Assembly (NCBI GenBank): GCA_037045145.1
Contig: JBAOIA010000011.1
Coordinates: forward strand, 1,116,001 to 1,180,000
Direction of reading: 5' to 3'
DNA from: Bacteroidia bacterium
Lineage (GTDB): Bacteria; Bacteroidota; Bacteroidia; AKYH767-A; OLB10
DNA: 64,000 nucleotides
The notes beneath the pieces are model-generated. The model saw only the letters and a program-made list of their open reading frames with translations. It was not told the DNA's origin and did not search any database. Position numbers and translations under genes: made by a program. This document shows, piece by piece, positions 1 to 7,917 of this stretch; within the stretch, counting starts at the first letter, position 1; the number at the start of each line of letters is the position of its first letter.

Positions 1-1485
1 AAAACAGATAAAACTCAACCAATTGAATTTTGCATTCACGTTAGACTTTTCAACTTAACAGACAGCGGACTAATAAAATTCATTGAGACATTTGCCAAAT
101 CAGAAAATACTGACAGTATACCTAAACAAGACAACTATTGTTTAATAATTTCTGTTCGCTTTCATAAAGAGAAGAATGTACCCGAAATAGAAATCATTTT
201 TGAAAATAAGAAATTAGAAGAATTTCCTGCAAGAGAAGTTCTATCAAAAATTAGAAACTCAAAAACACTTCTCTTTCACAACTCAACTGAAGTTACAAGA
301 AACTATGGAAGGTTTCACGGTTATTTTGACGACTTCACACAGGCTGAAAGAACTTCAATTAAAGGCAAAAGAGAAGTTTTACAAAAAGAATTTAAGAAAA
401 TTTCAGAAAGACATAAAAAAGATTTGACGGACTTACTTGGTAGATTAAATGAAAAATATGATATCAATTTAACTGTTCCTGGTTTCAACTTTGACCGTGT
501 CCCTTATGAAATTTCTCTTGGTGAGAAAGACTTTGATATCCCATTGGATAGCTGGGGAAGCGGAACTAAAAATCGAACTCTTATTCTTAAAAGTTTGTTC
601 AATGCCAAGAAATTTTTAGAAACATCAGAGAACTCATCAAAAATTGCACCTATCGTTTTAATTGAAGAACCAGAAAGTTTTTTACACCCGTCTGCACAAG
701 CTGAGTTTGGTAAAATCCTTCAAGACCTTGCGACCGAATTTCAAATTCAAATCATTACAACAACACACAGTCCATTTTTACTTTCAAGTCTTGATGACCC
801 AACTTCAAATATTTTGCTTGAAAGAAAGGTTGATAAAAAGAAATTGAGAGAGACAGTTAAAGTTGATACTTCAGGTCCTGATTGGAAAAAACCTTTTGCA
901 TTAGCACTTGGAATTGAAGGTCCAGAATTTGACAATATTAGAAATGTGTTTTTTAGTCAATCAAGCACTTTGCTTTTGGTTGAAGGTGATACAGACAAGG
1001 AATATTTGGAACTTTTACGTAATGAAGAACACGGTAAAAACAAACTCGATTTTGACGGAGAAATTTTTCCATACAATGGTTTTGGGACACTCAATAACAC
1101 CGTAATGATGAAGTTCCTTAAAGAAAAATACAATAAACTAATAATTACTTTTGACTTAGACGCCTTTAGTCAAGTAAAAAACAGCTTGACAAGTTTGAAA
1201 TTTGAAAGTGAAAAAGATTATTTCAAAGTAGGACAAGACAAAGGTGGCAAAAGAGCAATTGAAGGTTTGCTTCCTGACAGTATTTGCAATGCAGTTTGGA
1301 CAGCAAATACCGAATTAGTTCATCAGCTTCAATCAGACAATAAGGAAGAAGCAGCATCGGCTAAGAAACAACTAAAAAACTTATATCTAGGAGAATTTAA
1401 AAGTAAGGCAAAAGCTGGAAATGAGTTTTATGGAGAGTTCTATAAATTGACAGCAAAACTGAACAAGGCATTTCGTGACAAATAG
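1..1485 (+). CDS. OLD-family ATP-dependent endonuclease (ABC-type ATPase + TOPRIM), 5' end outside window
   Basis: The frame is open from base 1, so this is the C-terminal 494 residues of a larger protein whose Walker A lies upstream of the window. An ABC-like signature (WGSGTKNRT, ~553-582) is followed by a Walker B with D-loop (VLIEEPESFLHP, ~655-690) and the switch histidine (TTTHSPFLL, ~759-785). A TOPRIM domain follows: the conserved glutamate in LLLVEGDTDKEYLELL (~970-1015) and the acidic pair in ITFDLDAF (~1141-1164). OLD nucleases couple ATP binding to DNA cleavage, and many act in anti-phage defence. Class 2 (GajA-type) members sit next to a UvrD-like helicase. None follows here, so a class 1 stand-alone enzyme is likelier, although the upstream side is not visible. 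The gene ends just before an inverted repeat and an IS1182 copy. Confidence 0.85.
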   Translation, partial: KTDKTQPIEFCIHVRLFNLTDSGLIKFIETFAKSENTDSIPKQDNYCLIISVRFHKEKNVPEIEIIFENKKLEEFPAREVLSKIRNSKTLLFHNSTEVTRNYGRFHGYFDDFTQAERTSIKGKREVLQKEFKKISERHKKDLTDLLGRLNEKYDINLTVPGFNFDRVPYEISLGEKDFDIPLDSWGSGTKNRTLILKSLFNAKKFLETSENSSKIAPIVLIEEPESFLHPSAQAEFGKILQDLATEFQIQIITTTHSPFLLSSLDDPTSNILLERKVDKKKLRETVKVDTSGPDWKKPFALALGIEGPEFDNIRNVFFSQSSTLLLVEGDTDKEYLELLRNEEHGKNKLDFDGEIFPYNGFGTLNNTVMMKFLKEKYNKLIITFDLDAFSQVKNSLTSLKFESEKDYFKVGQDKGGKRAIEGLLPDSICNAVWTANTELVHQLQSDNKEEAASAKKQLKNLYLGEFKSKAKAGNEFYGEFYKLTAKLNKAFRDK

Positions 1486-1502
1486 AAAAACGGCATATAA
1501 CA

Positions 1503-1621
1503 GCAGTTTGGCAAAATGGCGGGTTTAGTGCTAAATTCAATTTCAGTAATTCCATTGAACATTTGTGCAAAGTTGAACATTTGTGCTTCGATAAATAAAC
1601 TCCGCCACTTCGCAAAGCTGC
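1503..1621. repeat. Long imperfect inverted repeat after the OLD gene (attC-like?)
   Basis: The 20-bp arms at 1503-1522 and 1602-1621 pair at 16 of 20 positions (GCAGTTTGGCAAAATGGCGG against the complement of CCGCCACTTCGCAAAGCTGC). An outer TAAC at 1498-1501 pairs with GTTA once the IS1182 copy is removed. The loop carries a direct repeat TTGAACATTTGTGC. The arrangement (AAC...GTT outer boxes, inner arms, ~120 bp, directly after a stop codon) resembles an integron attC site, but the boxes do not fit the RYYYAAC/GTTRRRY consensus well. Confidence 0.55.
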
Positions 1622-1628
1622 AAAACGT

Positions 1629-3372
1629 CAGGCTGTGAAAAAAGTCATTTTCTTTTAAAATACTGCTTTTAAAATTAATGTAGAAGTGCTCTTCTCTGTT
1701 TTAAGATGGCTTGATTTTATGCAGCGATATTTTCTTGGAAAAAATTAATGGGCGTATATTGGCTTATCAGCCGCGGCTGATGAAGTCTACTTTTAATTGA
1801 AAAATATCCTCCTGGATACTTTGGTGTCCAATTTTTCAGCACTTCCATCAGTCTATCAAAGCCTAAGATGTTCTTGGCGCGTTTTATATTGTAAACAGTC
1901 ATGATGAGTGCCAGCTCTCCATTCACTTTTTTTAATCCTCTCAAATTGGTGTAATACAAATTCCACTGCCGTTTGATTGTGCCAAAGATATGTTCGTTTA
2001 GCTCCTGCCGTTTGCGGTATAACTCTGCGTTGGATTCATAGTTCGTTTTGTTTCTCTCTACCGCTTCGGCATATTCACTGCGTTCTATTTCCCTTCGACC
2101 ATCCTGTCTGCCGGTGCAGAGGTGTTTTACAGGGCATGTATTGCAAGCTGTACTTCGGTACTTTTTAAATTGATAGGAGATGTCTTCACTGCGCTTTTTT
2201 GTATGCAATTTGCCTGTGGTATGCAGTGTTTCGCCTTGCGGACAGGTGTACGTATCGGTTTCCTGGTTGTACTTAAAGTGTTGAATGAGGTACTCAGGTT
2301 GTGTGCCACCTTCGTTGCTGTTCACTATCTCTTGCCTTGCTACTATTGTTTCTATTGCTGCTGCCTGACATGATTGCAATTCTTTTCCGGTGTGATATCC
2401 TTTGTCGGCTATAACCGTGAGGGCTTCTGCTTTTATATTCTCTTTGGCTTCGCTGCTTATATCGTACAAGGCATTTTTATCGTTGCGATTGATGGTGTGT
2501 GTGGCTACTACCAAGCTGTGCTGTGCATCTACGGCTGCTTGTACATTGTAGCCTACTTCTACCACTACACCTCGAACCAATAGGGCTCTTGCATCAGGGT
2601 CAGTAGTGCTTACCTGTGGCTCTTTATTCTCTTCTAGTTGCTTGGCTAATTGTTCGTACTTGATCTTATGTGTTTTCAGCTTGGCTAATTTATCTTCTAC
2701 ATCACTAATGGATAGACTCTGGACTTGGTTTTCTTCCCTATCGGCTTTATCTAACTGCTCTAAATATTGTTCTGTTTTTTCTTCGATATATGCCAGATGC
2801 CTTTCAATCTTTTTGGGGTTATAGTTATTCTTTTTACTGTTGCTCCCTCTTATTTTGGTGCCATCTACGGCAATCACATTACCACCAATCAAGCCCGCTT
2901 CTTTCAAAAACAACACAAACAACTTAAATAAGCTTTTTAGTGCCACAGCATTAATCTTTCGGAAGTCGGCAATAGAATGATAGTTCGGACAAAGTCCTTT
3001 GAGCAACCACTGCAACTCAATATTACGAACAGCTTCTTTCTCTAATTTACGACTGCTTCTTAATCCGTTTAAATAGGCATATAGATACAGTTTTAAAAAA
3101 AGTGCATCTTCAAAAGATGCTCTCCCGGCTTTTTTCTTTTCCCTCTGAATGAGCGATTGAATACCGAGTTGTTTTAAATCCAGCTTATCTACAAATGCAT
3201 CTATAAATCGAATCTCATTGTCTTTTGCTATCTGACTTTCAAGGTTTGAAAAAGTGATTTGTTCTCGGTTGATACCTTGTATTTGAGGCATTTTTTTTAT
3301 TTATTTCCCCTTAAAATTATTGAAATTATTTTACATTTGTAAATACTGAAAAAATATTTTTTTCACAGACTG
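1629..3372 (-). mobile_element. IS1182-family insertion sequence, complete, 1744 bp
   Basis: The ends are imperfect inverted repeats: CAGGCTGTGAAAAAA at 1629-1643 and, on the other strand, CAGTCTGTGAAAAAA ending at 3372 (14 of 15 match). The flanking ACGT at 1625-1628 and 3373-3376 fits a 4-bp target duplication of palindromic type, as usual for IS1182. The element holds one intact transposase on the minus strand. It has inserted into the distal edge of the inverted repeat that follows the OLD gene. Confidence 0.8.
1717..3291 (-). CDS. IS1182 family transposase
   Basis: The 524-residue protein has the full length expected for IS1182 transposases. The N-terminal part (MPQIQGINREQITFSNLESQIAKD, LKLYLYAYLNGLRSSRKLE ~70-90, HSIADFRKIN ~110) is the InsH/DUF772 DNA-binding region. 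The DDE-type catalytic core follows, with VIAVDGTKIRGSN (~139-151) giving the first aspartate and LTVIADKGYHTGKEL (~285-300) the second. A cysteine cluster (CPQGETL, CNTCPVKHLCTG ~370-410) and HIFGTIKRQWN (~440-450, the likely glutamate region is just upstream of the conserved C-terminal motif) complete the family pattern. The reading frame is undamaged, so the element may still be active. Confidence 0.93.
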   Translation of the reverse strand: MPQIQGINREQITFSNLESQIAKDNEIRFIDAFVDKLDLKQLGIQSLIQREKKKAGRASFEDALFLKLYLYAYLNGLRSSRKLEKEAVRNIELQWLLKGLCPNYHSIADFRKINAVALKSLFKLFVLFLKEAGLIGGNVIAVDGTKIRGSNSKKNNYNPKKIERHLAYIEEKTEQYLEQLDKADREENQVQSLSISDVEDKLAKLKTHKIKYEQLAKQLEENKEPQVSTTDPDARALLVRGVVVEVGYNVQAAVDAQHSLVVATHTINRNDKNALYDISSEAKENIKAEALTVIADKGYHTGKELQSCQAAAIETIVARQEIVNSNEGGTQPEYLIQHFKYNQETDTYTCPQGETLHTTGKLHTKKRSEDISYQFKKYRSTACNTCPVKHLCTGRQDGRREIERSEYAEAVERNKTNYESNAELYRKRQELNEHIFGTIKRQWNLYYTNLRGLKKVNGELALIMTVYNIKRAKNILGFDRLMEVLKNWTPKYPGGYFSIKSRLHQPRLISQYTPINFFQENIAA

Positions 3373-3550
3373 ACGTTACCAGTAATGCTATGGCGACCGT
3401 GCTAAACACAAACTTTCGTGCTGACAACGGACAACAAAATCCCAACGCTTCGCAAAATTAAAAGAGCTGCAAGCCGACACATAAACCCAAGCTTGCAAAA
3501 GAGCCAATTTTGCCATCGCACCGACAAATAATGATGTTTCATATCTTAAT

Positions 3551-3569
3551 TGTCAGGTTTATCCTGACT
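3551..3569. promoter_or_regulatory. Palindrome 1 upstream of abiE (candidate AbiEi operator)
   Basis: TGTCAGGTTTATCCTGACT is a near-perfect 7-bp-arm palindrome, followed 8 bp later by an ATG. The same arrangement recurs 87 bp downstream in front of the AbiEi gene. In the Streptococcus agalactiae AbiE system, AbiEi binds two inverted repeats in its own promoter, so this is a likely autoregulatory site. Confidence 0.65.
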
Positions 3570-3577
3570 GTTTAACT

Positions 3578-3649
3578 ATGAATGATAACATTTTAACAAA
3601 ACTAGACGACTATTTAAATTATCTTTCGTATCATTGTTGTCAGGTTTAA
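3578..3649 (+). CDS. Possible 23-residue leader ORF, or remnant of a duplicated AbiEi start
   Basis: The ORF reads MNDNILTKLDDYLNYLSYHC and ends in the second palindrome. Its upstream sequence (palindrome, 8-9 bp, ATG) mirrors that of the AbiEi gene, so it may be left from a tandem duplication of the operator and start region. It could also act as a leader peptide. No family is recognised and translation is unproven. Confidence 0.25.
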   Translation: MNDNILTKLDDYLNYLSYHCCQV

Positions 3650-3656
3650 CCTGACA
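3638..3656. promoter_or_regulatory. Palindrome 2 upstream of abiE (candidate AbiEi operator)
   Basis: TGTCAGGTTTAACCTGACA is a perfect 9+1+9 palindrome ending 8 bp before the AbiEi start. It shares both arms with palindrome 1. A TAnnTTTG-like element (TATCTTTC) lies just upstream at about 3620. Binding here would block transcription or translation of the whole downstream operon. Confidence 0.7.
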
Positions 3657-3664
3657 TTGTTACT

Positions 3665-4486
3665 ATGAAGAATAAATATATTTCAACGCAGTCCAACGAG
3701 CTTTTGTCCTATTTCAACGGACAGAACAGGAATTGCTTTGACTATTCTTTGGCATACAAAGCCCTGCCCGACTCTAAAGCAAGTGCAGTCAGAGAACTAC
3801 TAAGCGACATGACAAAAAGGGGGTTGTTGATGCGATTGAAAGAAGGCGTTTATTACATCATACCCTATGAGCAAAATGCGGAAACCTTTATGCCCGACTG
3901 GCATTTGGTTACAGAACATTTAGTGAATTATGCCAAACACTACATTGGTTATTACTCGGCTTTACAGATTCACAACCTGATTACACAGCCATCGTTGAAA
4001 GAACAAATCGTTGTATCAAAACAAATACGACCATCAGAAATAAAAATAAAAGAAGTTTCTTTTCAATTTATCTATCACAACGAGAAACACTTTTTCGGTT
4101 CAAAGAAAATTTGGATTGATAGTTTTAATAAAGTGCTCTGTTCTGATTTAGAAAAAACATTTATAGACTGCTTATTCAAACCCGATTATGCAGGTGGCAT
4201 TGTGGAAGTAGCAAGAGCAATCTATACCTCAAAAGACAAAATCAAATACGACACACTACTCGAATACGCCAAGAAATTTGATTCGCAGGCGGTGATAAAG
4301 CGATTAGGTTTTATTTTGGAAATGCTTGACATCAACACAAAAATTATTGCTGACTTGCAAAATCTAAAAACGGCTTCGTATGTGTTGCTTGATACTGAAT
4401 TACCCAAATCAGGCAAGCGAAACAGCCGTTGGAGCATTCAACAAAATTTGGAAACCGAAACCATTAAATCTGCTATTTACACATGA
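3665..4486 (+). CDS. Type IV toxin-antitoxin AbiEi family antitoxin
   Basis: The 273-residue protein has an N-terminal winged helix (VRELLSDMTKRGLLMRLKEGVYY, ~45-67) and the AbiEi C-terminal domain, with hallmark stretches YIGYYSALQIHNLIT (~98-112) and CSDLEKTFIDCLFKPDYAG (~158-176). AbiEi proteins repress their own operon and neutralise the AbiEii nucleotidyltransferase without a stable protein complex (type IV). Its stop overlaps the toxin start (ATGA at 4483-4486). The two TGTCAGG palindromes upstream suggest autoregulation. This gene heads an operon that runs on into a type I restriction-modification system, so it may set the expression of that system as well. Confidence 0.9.
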   Translation: MKNKYISTQSNELLSYFNGQNRNCFDYSLAYKALPDSKASAVRELLSDMTKRGLLMRLKEGVYYIIPYEQNAETFMPDWHLVTEHLVNYAKHYIGYYSALQIHNLITQPSLKEQIVVSKQIRPSEIKIKEVSFQFIYHNEKHFFGSKKIWIDSFNKVLCSDLEKTFIDCLFKPDYAGGIVEVARAIYTSKDKIKYDTLLEYAKKFDSQAVIKRLGFILEMLDINTKIIADLQNLKTASYVLLDTELPKSGKRNSRWSIQQNLETETIKSAIYT

Positions 4487-5286
4487 TTAAACCCGGAGAA
4501 ATACAGCAAAAAGCAAGAGCTGTTGGGGTTCGTGACCAGCAGATTGAAAAGGACTATATTCTTTCATGGATTCTGTTTGGTATTGCCAAACATGAGCAAC
4601 TTTCAAAGGCAATTGTTTTCAAAGGCGGGACTGTTTTAAAGAAAGTATATTTTGAAGATTATCGTTTTTCGGAAGACCTTGATTTCACCTTAGTGAATAG
4701 CGAAACAACCAACGAGCTGATTTTTGATTGGTTCAAGGAAGTATTTGAATTCATAAAAGAGGAAGCCAATATTCCGCTTGAAATTATTGACAATAACGAG
4801 CATGAAGATGGCGGCATCAATTTTCACATCAGTTACATTGGTCCGCTTGGTGGACAAGGCAATAACAAACGGGTAAAAGTGGACATTTCTCGAAGTGAGC
4901 AATTGGTGTTTAAACCTGTAATGAAAGATGTATTTGTTGACTATACCGATTTGGAAGCATATCAATTACTATGCTACCAGCTAGAAGAAGTATTGGTTGA
5001 AAAAATGCGGTCGGTAATGCAACGAATGCAAGCCCGTGATTTTTACGACATCTGGTATTTGCTCGAAGAACATGGCATGGATGCAGATTTTTATCTCAAC
5101 GAATTTGAAACCAAGTGCAAAAGCAAAGATTTATTGCACACTGATTTTTCGAAAAAATTAACCGAACGTTTGCCTCAATACAAAGGCAGATGGCAAAGCT
5201 CCATGAGTGAACAAATAAAAGACCTGCCCGACTTTGATCAGGTAGAACGTGAAGTAAAAAAACACATTAAGAAATTGAAATTATGA
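4483..5286 (+). CDS. AbiEii/AbiGii family nucleotidyltransferase toxin
   Basis: The 267-residue protein carries the AbiEii/MenT-type nucleotidyltransferase signature FKGGTVLKK (~46-54) followed by FSEDLDFTL (~61-69), where the two aspartates bind the metal. A central lysine-rich strand (GGQGNNKRVKVDIS ~123-136) and C-terminal ARDFYDIWYLLEEHG (~184-198) are also typical. Related toxins add nucleotides to tRNA acceptor stems or other targets and halt growth in phage-infected cells. The start overlaps the antitoxin stop, and its own stop (TGA 5284-5286) overlaps the hsdM ATG at 5283, so toxin and modification subunit are translationally coupled. Confidence 0.92.
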   Translation: MIKPGEIQQKARAVGVRDQQIEKDYILSWILFGIAKHEQLSKAIVFKGGTVLKKVYFEDYRFSEDLDFTLVNSETTNELIFDWFKEVFEFIKEEANIPLEIIDNNEHEDGGINFHISYIGPLGGQGNNKRVKVDISRSEQLVFKPVMKDVFVDYTDLEAYQLLCYQLEEVLVEKMRSVMQRMQARDFYDIWYLLEEHGMDADFYLNEFETKCKSKDLLHTDFSKKLTERLPQYKGRWQSSMSEQIKDLPDFDQVEREVKKHIKKLKL

Positions 5287-6762
5287 CTCAAAAACAATTA
5301 GAAGATTACCTCTGGGGAGCCGCCAATATTCTGCGTGGCATGATTGACGCAGCCGACTTTAAGCAATATATTTTCCCTTTGCTGTTTTTCAAACGCATCA
5401 GCGATTTGTGGGATGAAGAATTTGAACTGGCAAAAGAAGAAAGCGGTGGCGATCTGGAATATGCCGAGTTTGCCGAAAACCACCGTTTTCAAATCCCTAA
5501 AGGCTGCCACTGGGAAGATGTAAGAAAGAAAACCGTTGATGTAGGTGCCGCCCTTGCAAAAAGCATTGAACGGTATTGAAAAAGCCAACTTTGAAATGCT
5601 GCACGATGTGTTTGGCGATGCTCAATGGACCAACAAACGCAGGATGAGCGATGAAAAAATGCTTGACCTGATTGAGCACTTTTCAAAAATGAATTTGAGT
5701 GTAGCCAATGTGCCCCATGACATTATGGGCGAAGGCTACGAATACCTGATTAAGAAATTTGCTGACGACAGCGGACATACCGCTGCCGAGTTTTACACCA
5801 ACCGCACGGTGGTAAAACTGATGACCCAAATTACCGACCCCAAAAGCAGCGAAAGCATTTACGACCCTACCTGCGGCAGTGGCGGTATTTTGCTGAGTGC
5901 CGCATTGCACCTGAAAGAGCAAGGAAAAGAATACCGCACCCTGAAACTATACGGACAGGAACTCAACCTCATTACCTCTGCCATTGCCCGCATTAATATG
6001 TTTATGCACAATGTAGATGAGTTTTTGATTGTGCAGGGCGACACCTTAGACAGCCCGCAGATATTGGAGAATGACGAACTGAAAAAGTTTGATGTAATCA
6101 TGGCCAACCCGCCCTACAGCGTAAAAAAATGGAGCCAAAGCAAATGGATGAACGACCCTTTTGGACGCAACATTTGGGGAACGCCACCGCAGGGTTGTGC
6201 CGACTATGCTTTTCAGCAGCACATAATGAAAAGCCTGAACCCCGAAACAGGCCGTTGCGTAGTGCTGTGGCCGCATGGTGTATTGTTTAGAGACAGCGAA
6301 GCCGAAATACGCAAACGCATGATTGAAGAAGATTATGTAGATGCCGTAATTGGCTTAGGCAAAAACCTGTTTTACAACAGCAGCATGGAAAGTTGCCTGC
6401 TGGTGTGCCGCATGAAAAAGTCGAAAGAAAGAAAAGGCAAAATTATTTTTATTGATGCCAAAGAGGAATTACGCATAGAACGCACCAATGCTTGGCTGGA
6501 GCCACAGCATATAAAAAAGATAAGCGATGCTTATTGGAAGTGTAAAGATGACGAAGGCTTTGCCAAAGTAATGAGCAACAAAGAAGTGTTGGAGAACAAC
6601 GGCAATTTGAGTTTGCAATTGTATGTGAAGCAAAAAGCGAATGGCATTGAACACAATACCGAAGATCTGATTAGCCGATATTAAAGCAGGACAGAAACAA
6701 ATCAACGCTTCCATAGGAAAACCTTATTTTCTCAACTTAAAAATATTGGTATTGACGCATGA
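5283..6762 (+). pseudogene. hsdM: Type I restriction-modification DNA methylase HsdM, frameshifted
   Basis: Two reading frames together encode one HsdM. 5283-5579 gives the N-terminal helical domain (MTQKQLEDYLWGAANILRG...). The frame of 5545-6684 continues with QKALNGIEKANFEMLHDVFG and the N6-adenine methylase core: FYTNRTVVKLM, YDPTCGSGGILL (motif I, ~5860-5890) and MANPPYSVKKW (motif IV, ~6099-6131). One extra base near 5548-5560 breaks the join. A second extra base near 6671-6674 ends the frame early: the shifted frame reads ADIKAGQKQINASI, and after another shift FSQLKNIGIDA ends at 6762. That end overlaps the hsdS ATG at 6759. HsdM normally pairs with HsdS to methylate the recognition site. 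As sequenced no full-length subunit is made. Indel error in the assembly is an alternative explanation. Confidence 0.85.
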
Positions 6763-7917
6763 TTAAGTTGAAAAAAGATAATTGGAAACAGGTTAAAATC
6801 AAAGATTGTTGTGATATACTCGACAATCTTAGAAAACCAATAAGTGCAATTGAAAGAAGAGAAAAGAATTGAAACACAAAAGCCAAAGTGAATTATTTCC
6901 ATATTATGGAGCAACTGGTATGGTTGGTTGGATTGAATGATTACTTAATTGATGATGAATATGTTTTAATTGGCGAAGATGGAGCACCATTCTTTGATAA
7001 GTCGAAAGATATTGCATATTTAATCAACGGAAAATCTTGGGTTAATAATCATGTTCATATTCTCAAAGCAAAGCCTAAAATTGCTTGCGACAAATTCATT
7101 TTGCATTATCTTAATTCCTTTAATGATTTTGGAGGTTTTGTAAATGGAACAACTCGTTTAAAGCTAAATAAAGGACAGCTTGAGAGAATTCCAATCCCCC
7201 TTCCCCCCCTTTCCGAGCAAAAACAAATAGCCGCCCTTTTTCAATCCATAGAAACGGCTATGGAGCAGGTGGATGGGCAGGAGAAGAATTTGCTGCAATT
7301 GAAAAATAAATTGCTCAGAGATTTATTCAGCGATAAGAAAGAGTTTGGAAATCATTTAACCGCCAAAGATTTTGAAACGGTAAGGTTTGATAGGATTGCT
7401 ATCAATATTTCAGAACGTGTAGAGCCAAAGAAAACAGAGTTAAAAACCTATGTTGGTTTGGAGCATTTGGATGCAGACAATTTGGTAATTGAACGAACAG
7501 GAACACCTGATGATGTAATTGGCACCAAACTTAAAATATGCAAAAGGCGATATAATTTTCGGAAAACGCAGAGCCTATCTACGTAAAGTGGCGGTTTCAC
7601 ATTTTGATGGCATAGCTTCGGCACACAGTATGATATTAAGAGCCAATGAAAAAAATATCGAAAAAGATTTTCTTCCTTATTTTATGCAGAGTGATGCCTT
7701 TATGAACAGAGCCGTTCAAATTTCGGAAGGTTCGCTTTCGCCAACTATCAAAGTAAAAACATTGGCACAACAAGAATTCAATCTGCCCAAAAAAGAAAAA
7801 CAAAAAGAATTGGTTACTGTTTTCAAGCAGTTTGATGGAACCATGCAACACCTCAAACAGCAAAAAGCAACCTTGAAATTGTTGAAGCAGAAATTATTAA
7901 ATGAGATATTAGGATAA
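6759..7917 (+). pseudogene. hsdS: Type I restriction-modification specificity subunit HsdS, frameshifted
   Basis: The gene starts at ATG 6759 (MIKLKKDNWKQVKIKDCCDI), overlapping the reconstructed hsdM stop. The first target-recognition domain then changes frame twice: about 6865 into a frame reading FPYYGATGMVGWI and about 6938 back into DYLIDDEYVLIGEDGAPF, both typical HsdS sequence. The central conserved helix follows (PPLSEQKQIAALFQSIETAM, ~7200-7265). A further single-base insertion near 7536-7540 separates VIGTKLK from YAKGDIIFGKRRAYL in the second recognition domain. The distal coiled coil ends with LKLLKQKLLNEILG at 7917. HsdS chooses the DNA target for HsdM and HsdR. The stop overlaps the next gene as TAATG (7915-7919). 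Confidence 0.85.

Noticed and set aside
1977..2824. Plus-strand ORFs inside the IS1182 element
   Set aside because: They are antisense to a full-length, clearly conserved transposase and have no recognisable features.
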